A DNA stretch of 64,000 nt from MRBY01 sp943371005 (GTDB lineage: Bacteria; Cyanobacteriota; Cyanobacteriia; Cyanobacteriales; MRBY01). The notes under the pieces are model-generated. The model made no database searches, was not told where the DNA came from, and worked only from the letters and a program-made list of their open reading frames with translations. The stretch's first letter is position 1, and each line of letters begins with the position of its first letter. The position numbers and the translations under genes were made by a program. The DNA lies in contig CALRTB020000017.1 of the NCBI GenBank assembly GCA_943371005.1, positions 5,925 through 69,924 on the forward strand, read 5' to 3'. This document shows positions 43,541-51,784 of the stretch, piece after piece.

Positions 43541-44278
43541 CTAGAGGGTTTCGGCAAAGAGGATTTGCACCTCCTGCCATGCCGCTTGGGCAGCCTGTTC
43601 ATTGTAACTGGCGCGGCGATCGCAAAAGAAGCCATGATCCGCCCCTTCATAGCGAAAAATTTGGTGATCGACTTGATTCGTTTTTAAAGCCGTCTCGATC
43701 TGATCCACCTGGGCCACAGGGATAGAAGCATCGGCCATCCCAAAAAAGCCATAGAGTTTGCCTTGGATCTCAGGGGTGTAGTCGAGGGTTGTCTTTGTCG
43801 GTTCCCCAGGACACCAAGTGGTAATCCCAGCACCATAAAAAGACGCTGTTGCCTTAATCTCCGGCAGAGTCGCCCCCAAATAAGTCACATGGCCCCCAAA
43901 GCAAAAACCAATACTACCGATGCCCGTGGGCTTCACCTGGGGCAGACCATAAAGATAATCAATGGTTGCCTGGAGATCACTAAGCAGTTCTGTGGCCTTA
44001 GTTTGTTCCTTGTATTGTCGTCCTACTCTCACATTCTCTGGGGTATAACCCGCTTCAAATCCAGGAGCCAACCGTTGATAAATCGCCGGGGCGATCGCCA
44101 CATAACCCAAGCGAGCAATGCGGTCAGTGACCTCGCGAATGTGGGCATTGACCCCAAAAATTTCCTGCACCACAATCACAGCGGGCAGGGGTTCTGCACT
44201 AACTGGATAGCTCAAGTAAGCGGCAATCTGGAGATCACCATTGGGAATTTGCACCGTTTCTGTTTGGAGTGGGGGCAT
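43541..44278 (-). CDS. Dienelactone hydrolase family protein
   Basis: 245 residues from ATG 44278 (in-frame upstream codons to 44359 look unconserved). Alpha/beta hydrolase with the nucleophile elbow 'GSIGFCFGGHVTY' (Cys nucleophile as in DLH), an Asp in 'FFGMADASIP' and His in 'YEGADHGFFCDRR'. Hydrolyses enol-lactone or similar esters. The in vivo substrate in cyanobacteria is unknown. Confidence 0.88.
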   Translation of the reverse strand: MPPLQTETVQIPNGDLQIAAYLSYPVSAEPLPAVIVVQEIFGVNAHIREVTDRIARLGYVAIAPAIYQRLAPGFEAGYTPENVRVGRQYKEQTKATELLSDLQATIDYLYGLPQVKPTGIGSIGFCFGGHVTYLGATLPEIKATASFYGAGITTWCPGEPTKTTLDYTPEIQGKLYGFFGMADASIPVAQVDQIETALKTNQVDHQIFRYEGADHGFFCDRRASYNEQAAQAAWQEVQILFAETL

Positions 44279-44356
44279 CACAAAAGCACTGAATAAATAA
44301 CTTCGCCGTTTCCATTTTAGAAGGTATGCCCTTGGCGATCGCCTTGACCAGGGCCA

Positions 44357-44384
44357 CAAAAAAAGAGGGAGTATTTCTCCCTCT
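44357..44384 (-). terminator. Rho-independent terminator of the M23 peptidase gene
   Basis: On the minus strand AGAGGGAG and CTCCCTCT (44377-44384 with 44364-44371) flank a 5-nt loop and are followed by a T-run. Confidence 0.85.
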
Positions 44385-44432
44385 CAGACTCTCAGATAAA
44401 TGTATTGGAACTTAAAGGCTAGATATTCCGCT

Positions 44433-46556
44433 CTAACGCTTCGGTAGGAAGGCCATCGGGTTCACTGCTCCCTGACCCTTCGGATGAATCTCAAAGTGGA
44501 GGTGCGGGCCAGTACTGAAGCCAGTGCTACCCATGGCGGCAATTTGTTGACCTTGTTTGACCTGTTGGCCTTTGCGCACCATGATCCGGCTGTTGTGGGC
44601 ATATAGCGTTACACTGCCATCACCGTGGCGGATCTTGACGAGGTTACCGTAACCACCAGAGTTCCAGCCGGCTGTAATCACTTCACCATTAGCCGCCGCA
44701 AAAATCGGGGTGCCTGTGGGGGCAGCGATATCAATTCCTCGGTGCATCCGACCCCAACGGGGGCCATAACCGGAGGTAAAGGTTCCTTTCGCCGGCCAAA
44801 TATAGCCATTGAAGATTTCAGCGCCTGGTAAATATTCATCGGGAGAGGCCAGGGGCGGTAGATCCGGGCTCACGGTTTCACCAACAGATAGGCGCAGAAG
44901 AGCGTTGTAATTGGCAACGTTGCCAGGAGAAGCTGCGGCAATTTCCTGGGGGGCTTCGGGAACCTCTACTGTGCGGGCGGCAGCAGCAGAAGCTTCAGGT
45001 TGTCCCTGCCATTCTGGGTTAATCACTACTGGAGTCGGTGCCGCAGCGCGTTCATTACTGGTGAATTCGACATTGGGAGCCGGAACCTTGAGGGCAATGG
45101 GCGCTGATTGCTGTTGATATTCCCGACGTAGCCGCGCGATGTCGGTTTTGAGCTTTTCTACGGCGGCTTCTGTCGTGATTCGGTCACTTTCCGCTGCTAC
45201 TGCAGAATTAGTCTCTACCTGCAATTTGGGCTGCGGCAGGGAAACTGCATTCGCTAGGGTTGCACTGTTGCGATTCACGCCTTGGGTTACCTCCATTTGG
45301 GGAACAAGGGCCACAAATTCTTTTTGGGGCTGGGGTTGTTGGGCGCGGGCCGGAATCGTCAGTCTTTGGTTGACGTAGATTACGTTGGGATTGAGCAGCT
45401 TGTTGGCGGCAATCAATTCACGCCCTGAGATGCCATAACGACGGGCGATCGCATATAAAGTTTCCCCAGGACGAACCACATGGGTTTTGGGCACAGCGTT
45501 GGTGTTTGCGGCGACCAATACTTCTGCCGGAGCGGCGGCCTTCTCTTGGGGACGTACCAGCGGCGTCGAGGCATTGCTTTGGGCCGGAGGAATAGTCAGA
45601 GTGACAGAGCGGGCCTGTTCTGTTTTTTCTTCTTTTTTCGCTTCCAATACCAATTCCGGGGTCGGGGATTGGAGCTGGGGGGGTTCCGGTAAACGTTGTG
45701 GGCTGGAGACTGCGTTGTTGGCAATCAAGGTTTCCGGTGTGGGCTCTGCCTTAGCTGTGGGCGCACTGAAGTCCTGGGGTTTCGGCACAGGAATTGTAAC
45801 GACGCCCTTGGGGGCAGTGGTGGGAGCCTGGGGGGTCAAAGCAGTGGAGCTAACCAAGGTTTCCGGTTGAGGCGCCTCTGTTTTTGCCTCAAAAATCACC
45901 TTTTTCACAGGCTGACTCTTTAGGGCTTGAATACTTTCGACGAGTTTGTCTTGTTCGGCGCGTAACGTAGCGGTAGGTGCGTCGGCCTCAAGGCGGGCAG
46001 AATCGGCATCCATGAGGGCTTGGGAAGGAAGCTCAAGGGCGGCAACTTCGACGCTGGGCTTAGGGAGCGTGGGTTGCTCGCTGGAGGCGATCGCCGGAGA
46101 GTCAATCTCATAACGGGCGATCGGCTGTTGGGAAGGGGCCGGAATTTTTAGTGCTTGCCCGACCACTAGAGTACTTTCGACAGTGAGATCGTTTAGAGTG
46201 GCGATCGCCTCGGGGGCAACGCCATACCGTTGAGCAATGGACCAAAACGTATCAGCTTCAGCAACGATGTGCTTGATGGCGGGTAGTTCAGGCTCAACCC
46301 TACTGACAGAATTTGAACTTACAGCAGCGACGAGTTGGGGGGATTCGACCTCCGGAGCCGTTGCTAAAGTAACTGGAGCAGGAATCATAAATGTTTCTCC
46401 TTGGGAAAAAAGACGGTCTGTTTGTGAATTGGGCAAAGTCGTTGCTTCCGTGACTAACACCGGGATATCGGTGGTGAAAATTCTGGCAGCCCCTAATGTG
46501 AGGACAAAGAATTTAAGAAGTGAGGCACGTTTTCCGGAGGGCCAACAGTACTCCAA
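44433..46556 (-). CDS. LysM-M23 (LytM/NlpD-like) cell-wall peptidase, main frame
   Basis: 707 residues reading from a TTG at 46556, with no better start in this frame before a stop at 46626. A weak TM segment (about 12-35), LysM 1 (about 92-140), a long Pro/Ala/Thr-rich linker, LysM 2 (about 355-400, 'THVVRPGETLYAIARRYGISGRELIAAN') and a C-terminal M23 domain with 'HRGIDIAAPTGTP' and 'TGPHLHFEIH' zinc residues. It cleaves peptidoglycan cross-links or activates amidases. The conserved N-terminus appears to be in another frame upstream (46568-46702), so the complete protein needs a frameshift. Confidence 0.85.
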   Translation of the reverse strand: MEYCWPSGKRASLLKFFVLTLGAARIFTTDIPVLVTEATTLPNSQTDRLFSQGETFMIPAPVTLATAPEVESPQLVAAVSSNSVSRVEPELPAIKHIVAEADTFWSIAQRYGVAPEAIATLNDLTVESTLVVGQALKIPAPSQQPIARYEIDSPAIASSEQPTLPKPSVEVAALELPSQALMDADSARLEADAPTATLRAEQDKLVESIQALKSQPVKKVIFEAKTEAPQPETLVSSTALTPQAPTTAPKGVVTIPVPKPQDFSAPTAKAEPTPETLIANNAVSSPQRLPEPPQLQSPTPELVLEAKKEEKTEQARSVTLTIPPAQSNASTPLVRPQEKAAAPAEVLVAANTNAVPKTHVVRPGETLYAIARRYGISGRELIAANKLLNPNVIYVNQRLTIPARAQQPQPQKEFVALVPQMEVTQGVNRNSATLANAVSLPQPKLQVETNSAVAAESDRITTEAAVEKLKTDIARLRREYQQQSAPIALKVPAPNVEFTSNERAAAPTPVVINPEWQGQPEASAAAARTVEVPEAPQEIAAASPGNVANYNALLRLSVGETVSPDLPPLASPDEYLPGAEIFNGYIWPAKGTFTSGYGPRWGRMHRGIDIAAPTGTPIFAAANGEVITAGWNSGGYGNLVKIRHGDGSVTLYAHNSRIMVRKGQQVKQGQQIAAMGSTGFSTGPHLHFEIHPKGQGAVNPMAFLPKR

Positions 46557-46567
46557 GGGGAGTGGGC

Positions 46568-46702
46568 TTATGGGAAAACAGATGCTTGGTTCGACTTTAC
46601 TGACGTTGCCAAAGCTGCAGTACCTTCAGGGGATACAATGCGATGCTTTTGGGAGACGCCCTTCAAAAACAACCTCCTACTTGTGTCGAGCAGTGGTTTC
46701 AT
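46568..46702 (-). CDS. 44-residue leader ORF, probable N-terminus of the LysM-M23 peptidase in the -1-shifted frame
   Basis: ATG at 46702 with a GAAG SD element 5 nt upstream. It encodes MKPLLDTSRRLFLKGVSQKH and 24 more residues and ends ...TCT GTT TTC CCA TAA. The sequence T TTC CCA has the X XXY YYZ form. Slipping back one base there enters the 707-residue frame (next codons ATA AGC CCA). The basic leader suits the cytoplasmic N-terminus of an anchored M23 protein. It may be a programmed frameshift, a 1-nt deletion or a sequencing error. Confidence 0.55.
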   Translation of the reverse strand: MKPLLDTSRRLFLKGVSQKHRIVSPEGTAALATSVKSNQASVFP

Positions 46703-46747
46703 TTTGCTTCAACTGAAACAATTGAAGTAATAATTCTACCGACTTCT

Positions 46748-46763
46748 CGTGATTGAGATCACT
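46748..46763. promoter_or_regulatory. CRP-like palindrome GTGA-N6-TCAC
   Basis: CGTGATTGAGATCACT contains GTGA-N6-TCAC, the core of the CRP/SyCRP1 consensus. It lies 47 nt before the leader ATG of the M23 peptidase gene, a normal activator position. A second palindrome, GACATT-N5-AATGTC, follows at 46771-46787. Confidence 0.4.
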
Positions 46764-47059
46764 TGAATTGGACATTTGATGAATGTCTAGGAAAGGTTAC
46801 CCTGGTTTCTTCTTTTTAACAAGTCTGCGTTGATATATTTTGATTTTTCTGGAGGAAAAACACTGGAATCAATGGGTAGTCCAGGATACAGAATAAGGGC
46901 AATTTCAGTTAATATTTTGTTTCCCTTTTCCCCGCTGGCGATCGCCTAGCATATTTTTTAGATTTTGACAGCTTCTATATCCCAGACGCTTATTAAACAA
47001 GCTTTTCAGACTTTTCAAACGTGCATCTAGTGATAGTATTTTTGTTTTAAAAGAGTAAA

Positions 47060-47082
47060 ATCTCCACTCATTCAGGGGAGAT
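47060..47082 (-). terminator. Possible terminator of trmL
   Basis: On the minus strand ATCTCC and GGAGAT (47077-47082 with 47060-47065) around an 11-nt loop, followed by TTTTAC. The short U-tract makes this weak. Confidence 0.45.
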
Positions 47083-47142
47083 CCGTTAATGTTTTCGGCG
47101 CACTACGAGAGGGCGGTGATAGAAATATCTTATCGGGGAAAA

Positions 47143-47598
47143 CTAAAGCCCTAATTGACGCCGCACTTCAAAGAGACCCACCGCTGCACTCACGGAAAGA
47201 TTAAGGCTCCGAACATGGGTCTTATTGATAGGAATAGTAAGGGTTGCATCGCAGCGTTGGAGCAGTTCTGGCGGGAGGCCTTGGGTTTCACTGCCAAATA
47301 GCAACCAGTCATCATCTTGGTAGGTGAATTCTGTGTATTGGCTGGTGCCCCGGACGCTATAGCCCAGGAGACGCCCCCCTCTGGTAGCCTGGGCCTGGAG
47401 GAAATGTTCGAGGTCGGGATAGAAGGTGAGTTTGACATGGGGCCAGTAATCTAGACCGGCGCGTTTTAGGTGGCGATCGCCAATTTCAAAACCCAAGGGG
47501 CCGACGAGGTACAATTCCGTATCAGTAGCAGCACAGGTGCGGGCAATATTGCCTGTATTGGGGGGGATTTGGGGATGAACAAGAACCAGTTGGGGCAT
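47143..47598 (-). CDS. trmL: tRNA (cytidine/uridine-34 2'-O-)methyltransferase
   Basis: 151 residues, the minimal SPOUT methyltransferase length. Motifs 'LVHPQIPPNTGNIARTCAATDTELYLV', 'LLFGSETQGLP' and 'IPINKTHVRSLNLSVSAAVGLFE' form the trefoil-knot SAM site. Methylates the wobble ribose of tRNA-Leu isoacceptors. Confidence 0.93.
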   Translation of the reverse strand: MPQLVLVHPQIPPNTGNIARTCAATDTELYLVGPLGFEIGDRHLKRAGLDYWPHVKLTFYPDLEHFLQAQATRGGRLLGYSVRGTSQYTEFTYQDDDWLLFGSETQGLPPELLQRCDATLTIPINKTHVRSLNLSVSAAVGLFEVRRQLGL

Positions 47599-47654
47599 CA
47601 GCTCGGATTAATAAAAAAAGTCTTACAGACAGTTAAAGATACCCATTCAAGCGC

Positions 47655-48800
47655 CTAGGCCACAAGGGCAGCCGGTTCACATAAATATTGGGCTAATTCT
47701 TGATCGAGGGTTTCAGCTTCGGCGATCGCCTTTTGGATGATCATCTCTAAAGGTTGACCTTGGTGATGGGCCTGGAGCCACCGTTGGGCCTGGTTCCCTT
47801 CCCGGAGTAACTTTTGTAGGGGACTTAGAAAACAAGCAAATCCCGCCTGTTTCGCAAAGGGATAGACCTCTGTATAAATTTCTTGGATCCAATCTACCGC
47901 TTGGATCGGTTGGCCCGTCCGCCAGTGATTGAGGGTCGCGTCTAGGCTAGATTGGGCTGCCAACTGCTCATTGGCATCGGTAATTTCCAAGAGCCGGGCC
48001 GGGTTGAGTTGACTCGATTTGAGGGGGTCGAGGTGGGGCTGGGCCAAAAGCTGTTGGATTCTTGCTTCCACAAAGGCCACAATGGCCAACAATTGCAGGG
48101 GATGAATCACCAAATCACAAATTCTCAGTTCCAAACGGTTCAAGGAATAGGGACGGCGATCGCCATTGGGGCGCACCGAAGACCACAAATGTCGGACATT
48201 TTGCATCGTGCCCAGACGGAGTTGCTCATTAGTCCAATCAATAAAATGTTGATGGCTGGTAAAGAGGGGCACCTGGGCCGGGGTTTTTGGGAAAACTTGC
48301 CAGCGGCGGGAATGGGAACCCGTCACGCGACCATCTAAAAACGGCGAGGCCGCACTTAAGGCCAGGATCAAGGGGGCTTCGAGGCGCATTAACCGACAGG
48401 CCCGCATCAAAATTTCTGGATCTTCAATGCCAATATTAATGTGGACACTGGCCGTCACCACATCGGTGCCATAGGTCTTTTCAATATAGGCATGGTAGGG
48501 ATTTTGAGGATCCGAACGAAAGAAGCGGCTCGCATCGCCCAAGGAGAGGGTACTGCCAGGAATGAGGGTGTAGTTTCCCAGGGTTTTTAAGAACTGACGC
48601 AGTTGAAGTCGGGGCTGCAGAATTGCACAGAGCAAACTTTCATAGCTGCAACAGGGGGGCGTGGTGTATTCTACGTTGCGATTATCGGGTTCCCGCACAA
48701 AGCCTTCGAGGGCCTTTACCACCTGATCGGAGAGGCCGATAATTTCTCCGGCGGGGGTGCCTGTGTAGATTTCAATCTCTAAACCTTTTGATAGCAGCAA
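47655..48800 (-). CDS. gshA: Glutamate-cysteine ligase, cyanobacterial type
   Basis: 381 residues. First step of glutathione synthesis. 'LLSKGLEIEIYTGTPAGEIIGLSDQVV' and 'EPDNRNVEYTTPPCCSYESLL' at the N-terminus, 'TASVHINIGIEDPEILMRACRLMRLEAPLILALSAASPFLDG' in the core, and 'NRLELRICDLV' are as I know the cyanobacterial GshA family, a GCS2-like ATP-grasp-independent ligase. Standalone gene, same strand as trmL. Confidence 0.88.
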   Translation of the reverse strand: MLLSKGLEIEIYTGTPAGEIIGLSDQVVKALEGFVREPDNRNVEYTTPPCCSYESLLCAILQPRLQLRQFLKTLGNYTLIPGSTLSLGDASRFFRSDPQNPYHAYIEKTYGTDVVTASVHINIGIEDPEILMRACRLMRLEAPLILALSAASPFLDGRVTGSHSRRWQVFPKTPAQVPLFTSHQHFIDWTNEQLRLGTMQNVRHLWSSVRPNGDRRPYSLNRLELRICDLVIHPLQLLAIVAFVEARIQQLLAQPHLDPLKSSQLNPARLLEITDANEQLAAQSSLDATLNHWRTGQPIQAVDWIQEIYTEVYPFAKQAGFACFLSPLQKLLREGNQAQRWLQAHHQGQPLEMIIQKAIAEAETLDQELAQYLCEPAALVA

Positions 48801-48978
48801 AATGTATCCTCAAATCCTGGCCATGGGGGATGAATCATGGAGATTCTCCAGCAATACACTATTTTATGCTGCCCTTCTCGCTCCTTGTGCGAAAATTTCT
48901 GCCTGACGCTGGGGAATTTTGAGTTAATATACTCACTTCCTCAATAAACGCCATTTTTAAAATTGCTTTAGATCAGCC

Positions 48979-49119
48979 ATGAGCCAATGTACAGTCCAGG
49001 ATAAAACGGCCAACACCTTACCCCTAGACACCCGGGTGAAGTATCTTTCGATCCAAGCGGAATTGGAATTATTGTTCCAGCAAATTCGTTCTAATCCCCA
49101 GAAGCAGGATCAAGCCTAG
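48979..49119 (+). CDS. 46-residue protein, unknown
   Basis: ATG 48979 to TAG 49117-49119: starts MSQCTVQDKTANTLPLDTRV, then a helical 'KYLSIQAELELLFQQIRS'. It is followed 8 nt later by a perfect terminator, which supports a real transcription unit. Small proteins with a 'LDTRVKYLSIQAELE' helix seem familiar from other cyanobacteria, but I cannot name them. No function assigned. Confidence 0.65.
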   Translation: MSQCTVQDKTANTLPLDTRVKYLSIQAELELLFQQIRSNPQKQDQA

Positions 49120-49127
49120 GGAAAGAG

Positions 49128-49167
49128 GGAGTCATGGCCCCAACGAACAACCATGACTCCTTTTTTT
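49128..49167 (+). terminator. Rho-independent terminator after the 46-residue gene
   Basis: A perfect 10-bp stem GGAGTCATGG (49128-49137) and CCATGACTCC (49151-49160) with a 13-nt loop and seven T. Confidence 0.9.
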
Positions 49168-49337
49168 GGGATAAAAAATCGTAAGGGCGATCGCCTTGTC
49201 AAGGAAAAAATTAAGTATTTCTTTAGAAAGAGCAATTAAAGATACAGAAAAAAAAATTGCCCGTGTTAACCTGGGGTACCTTATGGCTCCTCCGCCATTT
49301 CCCTTAAATATTATTTTCTCCCCTGAATCACTCCTCC

Positions 49338-50120
49338 ATGGCAAATTCCATGACCCCTAGCACTCCCGTCGGCAAAGTTTACCTTGTTGGGGCAGGCCCC
49401 GGTGATCCTGGCCTCTTTACCCTCAAGGGCAAAACTCTCCTCGAAATGGCTGATGTTGTTGTTTATGATGCCCTGGTCAGTGAGCCCATTTTGGCGATGA
49501 TCAATCCCCAGGCAGAGCGAATTCATGCCGGGAAACGCCGGGGCAGACATTCACTCCCCCAGGAAGAAACCACAAAAATTTTGATCGAAAAAGCCCAGGA
49601 ATTTGCCATTGTGGTGCGTTTGAAAGGGGGCGATCCCTTCGTTTTTGGGCGAGGCGGCGAAGAAATGGCCGACCTCCAAGCGGCAAATATTCCCGTAGAA
49701 ATTGTTCCTGGAATCACCTCTGGCATTGCTGCTCCTGCCTACTGTGGCATTCCCCTCACCAGCCGTGGGTATAGTTGTTCAGCCACCTTTGTCACAGGCC
49801 ACGAAGCTGCTGGTAAGTATCAACCCCAGGTCAACTGGCAGGCGATCGCCCAGGGTTCTGAGACCCTCGTGATCTACATGGGCATCCATAATCTGCCCCA
49901 AATTATTCCCCAGCTCCTCGCAGGGGGCTTAACCACAGACACTCCTATTGCTCTAATTCGTTGGGGAACGCGCCCTGATCAAGAAGAACTTCTGGGTAAT
50001 CTTGGGGACATTGTCCAAAAAGTCGAAACAACGGGCTTTTCTGCGCCGGCGATCGCCATTGTTGGTCGCGTGGTAGAACTCCATCCCCAGTACGACACCC
50101 TGTTACATACGACAGATTAA
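49338..50120 (+). CDS. cobA: Uroporphyrinogen-III C-methyltransferase
   Basis: 260 residues. Makes precorrin-2, the branch to sirohaem and cobalamin. Motifs 'KVYLVGAGPGDPGLFTLKGKTLLEMADVVVYDALVS' and 'VVRLKGGDPFVFGRGGEE', then 'EIVPGITSGIAAPAYCGIPLTSRGYS' and 'QGSETLVIYMGI' are diagnostic of the tetrapyrrole methylase family. Start ATG 49338 (Met5 is possible). The 3' end overlaps the convergent 2-OGDC gene by 18 nt. Confidence 0.95.
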   Translation: MANSMTPSTPVGKVYLVGAGPGDPGLFTLKGKTLLEMADVVVYDALVSEPILAMINPQAERIHAGKRRGRHSLPQEETTKILIEKAQEFAIVVRLKGGDPFVFGRGGEEMADLQAANIPVEIVPGITSGIAAPAYCGIPLTSRGYSCSATFVTGHEAAGKYQPQVNWQAIAQGSETLVIYMGIHNLPQIIPQLLAGGLTTDTPIALIRWGTRPDQEELLGNLGDIVQKVETTGFSAPAIAIVGRVVELHPQYDTLLHTTD

Positions 50121-51740
50121 ATCCCCTGATTTTTGGGAGAATTTCACATTCTCACTGTAGTCCACGGGGCAATCGATTACCGCTGGCACATCCTGGGCCA
50201 AAGCTTCTTTTAAGGTCGGCACAAGGTCGGCGGCGGCAGTAATCCGATAACCCTTGAGACCCATACTTTCGGCAAATTGTACGAAATCAGGGTTGCCAAA
50301 CTCCACAAAGGCTGGTGCGCCGAACTGGTTAATCTGCTTCCAGCCAATCAAGCCATAGCCACCGTCATTAAAAATTAGGGTGACAAAGTTTGCCCCAATG
50401 CGCAGAGCGGTTTCGAGTTCTTGGCAGTTCATCATAAATCCCCCATCTCCCGTGACGGCCACCACATTTTTTTCTGGGTGAACTAGTTTGGCCGCTACGG
50501 CACCGGGAATCGCAATGCCCATCGCCGCAAAACCATTGGAAATCAGGCAAGTGTTGGGGCGATCGCAATGGTAATGGCGGGCCATCCACATTTTGTGGGC
50601 GCCCACATCGGAAATGACGATATCTCCTGGGGTCATCACTTGACGGAGATCGTAGATAATTTTTTGGGGCTTGACCGGAAAACTAGTATCGGTGCCGTGG
50701 CGTTCATAATCCTCCCGAATCTCTGCCCGGACATTGAGAAATTTTGGCGCAGTTTTGCCCTCGCGGTCGGTGCGTTTACGAATCTCTGTTAAGGCATCGC
50801 CAATGTCGCCGACAACTTCTGTGAGGGGAATATAACTACTGTCAATTTCAGCGGCCACTTCACCAATGTGAATAATCGGGGTTTGACCGTCTGGGTTCCA
50901 ACGCTTCGGGGAATATTCGATCAAATCATAGCCCACCGCAATCACCAAATCGCTTTGTTCAAAGGCGCAGGTGACAAAATCCCGTTGTTGGAGCCCTACC
51001 GTCCACAGGGATAAGGGATGGGTGTAGGGAATTGCCCCTTTGCCCATAAAGGTGTTGACCACAGGGATATTGAGATGAGTCGCAAAATCAGTGAGGGCTT
51101 CGGCGGCATCGGCACGAATAATGCCATTGCCCACCAGGATTAAAGGACTCTTAGCATGGGCGATCGCCTCGGCGGCGCGGTTTAAGCTCCGGCTCGCAGC
51201 ATAGATTTTTTCGCGACCGTCCCGCCGGAGGGGCTGACCTTCCACGGGCATCGCCGCAATATTTTCGGGGAGATCAATGTGCACCGCCCCTGGTTTTTCC
51301 TGTTGGGCAATTTTAAAGGCGCGACGCACCACCTCTGGGGTCGTGTTTGGCCGGACAATTTGTTTATTCCACTTGGTCACGGGGGCAAACATCGCCACTA
51401 GATCGAGATATTGGTGGGATTCAATGTGCATCCGGTCGGTACCCACCTGCCCTGTAATCGCAATCAAAGGGGCCCCGTCTAGGTTCGCATCGGCAACCCC
51501 GGTCATTAAATTCGTGGCCCCCGGCCCTAGGGTAGACAGGCAGACCCCCGCTTTCCCGGTTAAACGACCATACACATCGGCCATAAAAGCAGCACCCTGT
51601 TCATGGCGGACGGTGATAAAGCGAATAGAAGACTCCTTGAGGGCTTCGAGGATGTGGAGATTTTCTTCCCCCGGCAGGCCGAAAATATACTCTACCCCTT
51701 CATTTTCTAAGCATCGGATCAATAGTTCTGCAGTATTCAC
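50103..51740 (-). CDS. 2-oxoglutarate decarboxylase (ThDP enzyme, often annotated as acetolactate synthase)
   Basis: 545 residues, three-domain ThDP fold: Glu47 in 'VRHEQGAAFMADVYGRL', central Rossmann domain, and the ThDP motif GDGGF (431) to NDGGYG (458). It looks like an acetolactate synthase large subunit, but it is paired with an SSADH gene 44 nt upstream. This is the gene pair shown in Synechococcus sp. PCC 7002 to encode 2-oxoglutarate decarboxylase (2-OGDC) and succinic semialdehyde dehydrogenase (SSADH), which close the TCA cycle. 2-oxoglutarate gives succinic semialdehyde plus CO2. The identity as 2-OGDC rests on this recognition. Confidence 0.85.
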   Translation of the reverse strand: MNTAELLIRCLENEGVEYIFGLPGEENLHILEALKESSIRFITVRHEQGAAFMADVYGRLTGKAGVCLSTLGPGATNLMTGVADANLDGAPLIAITGQVGTDRMHIESHQYLDLVAMFAPVTKWNKQIVRPNTTPEVVRRAFKIAQQEKPGAVHIDLPENIAAMPVEGQPLRRDGREKIYAASRSLNRAAEAIAHAKSPLILVGNGIIRADAAEALTDFATHLNIPVVNTFMGKGAIPYTHPLSLWTVGLQQRDFVTCAFEQSDLVIAVGYDLIEYSPKRWNPDGQTPIIHIGEVAAEIDSSYIPLTEVVGDIGDALTEIRKRTDREGKTAPKFLNVRAEIREDYERHGTDTSFPVKPQKIIYDLRQVMTPGDIVISDVGAHKMWMARHYHCDRPNTCLISNGFAAMGIAIPGAVAAKLVHPEKNVVAVTGDGGFMMNCQELETALRIGANFVTLIFNDGGYGLIGWKQINQFGAPAFVEFGNPDFVQFAESMGLKGYRITAAADLVPTLKEALAQDVPAVIDCPVDYSENVKFSQKSGDLICRM

Positions 51741-51784
51741 GGGGCCTCCTCAAGCACCAAAATCGTTAGGATAAAACCGGGGGA

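Larger units (their letters stand above)
46703..47142. other. Intergenic region, 440 nt
   Basis: Holds the upstream region of the M23 peptidase gene with two palindromes, one GCGATCGC at about 46937, and a hairpin at 47060-47082 that may end trmL. No credible gene; a 25-codon frame at 46872-46949 has poor SD spacing. Confidence 0.4.

Noticed and set aside
46872..46949. 25-codon ORF between the M23 gene and trmL
   Set aside because: SD lies about 14 nt from the ATG, and no terminator or homologue is recognised.
50103..51740. Annotation as acetolactate synthase large subunit
   Set aside because: Coupling to an SSADH gene and recognition as the PCC 7002-type 2-oxoglutarate decarboxylase make a branched-chain role less likely.
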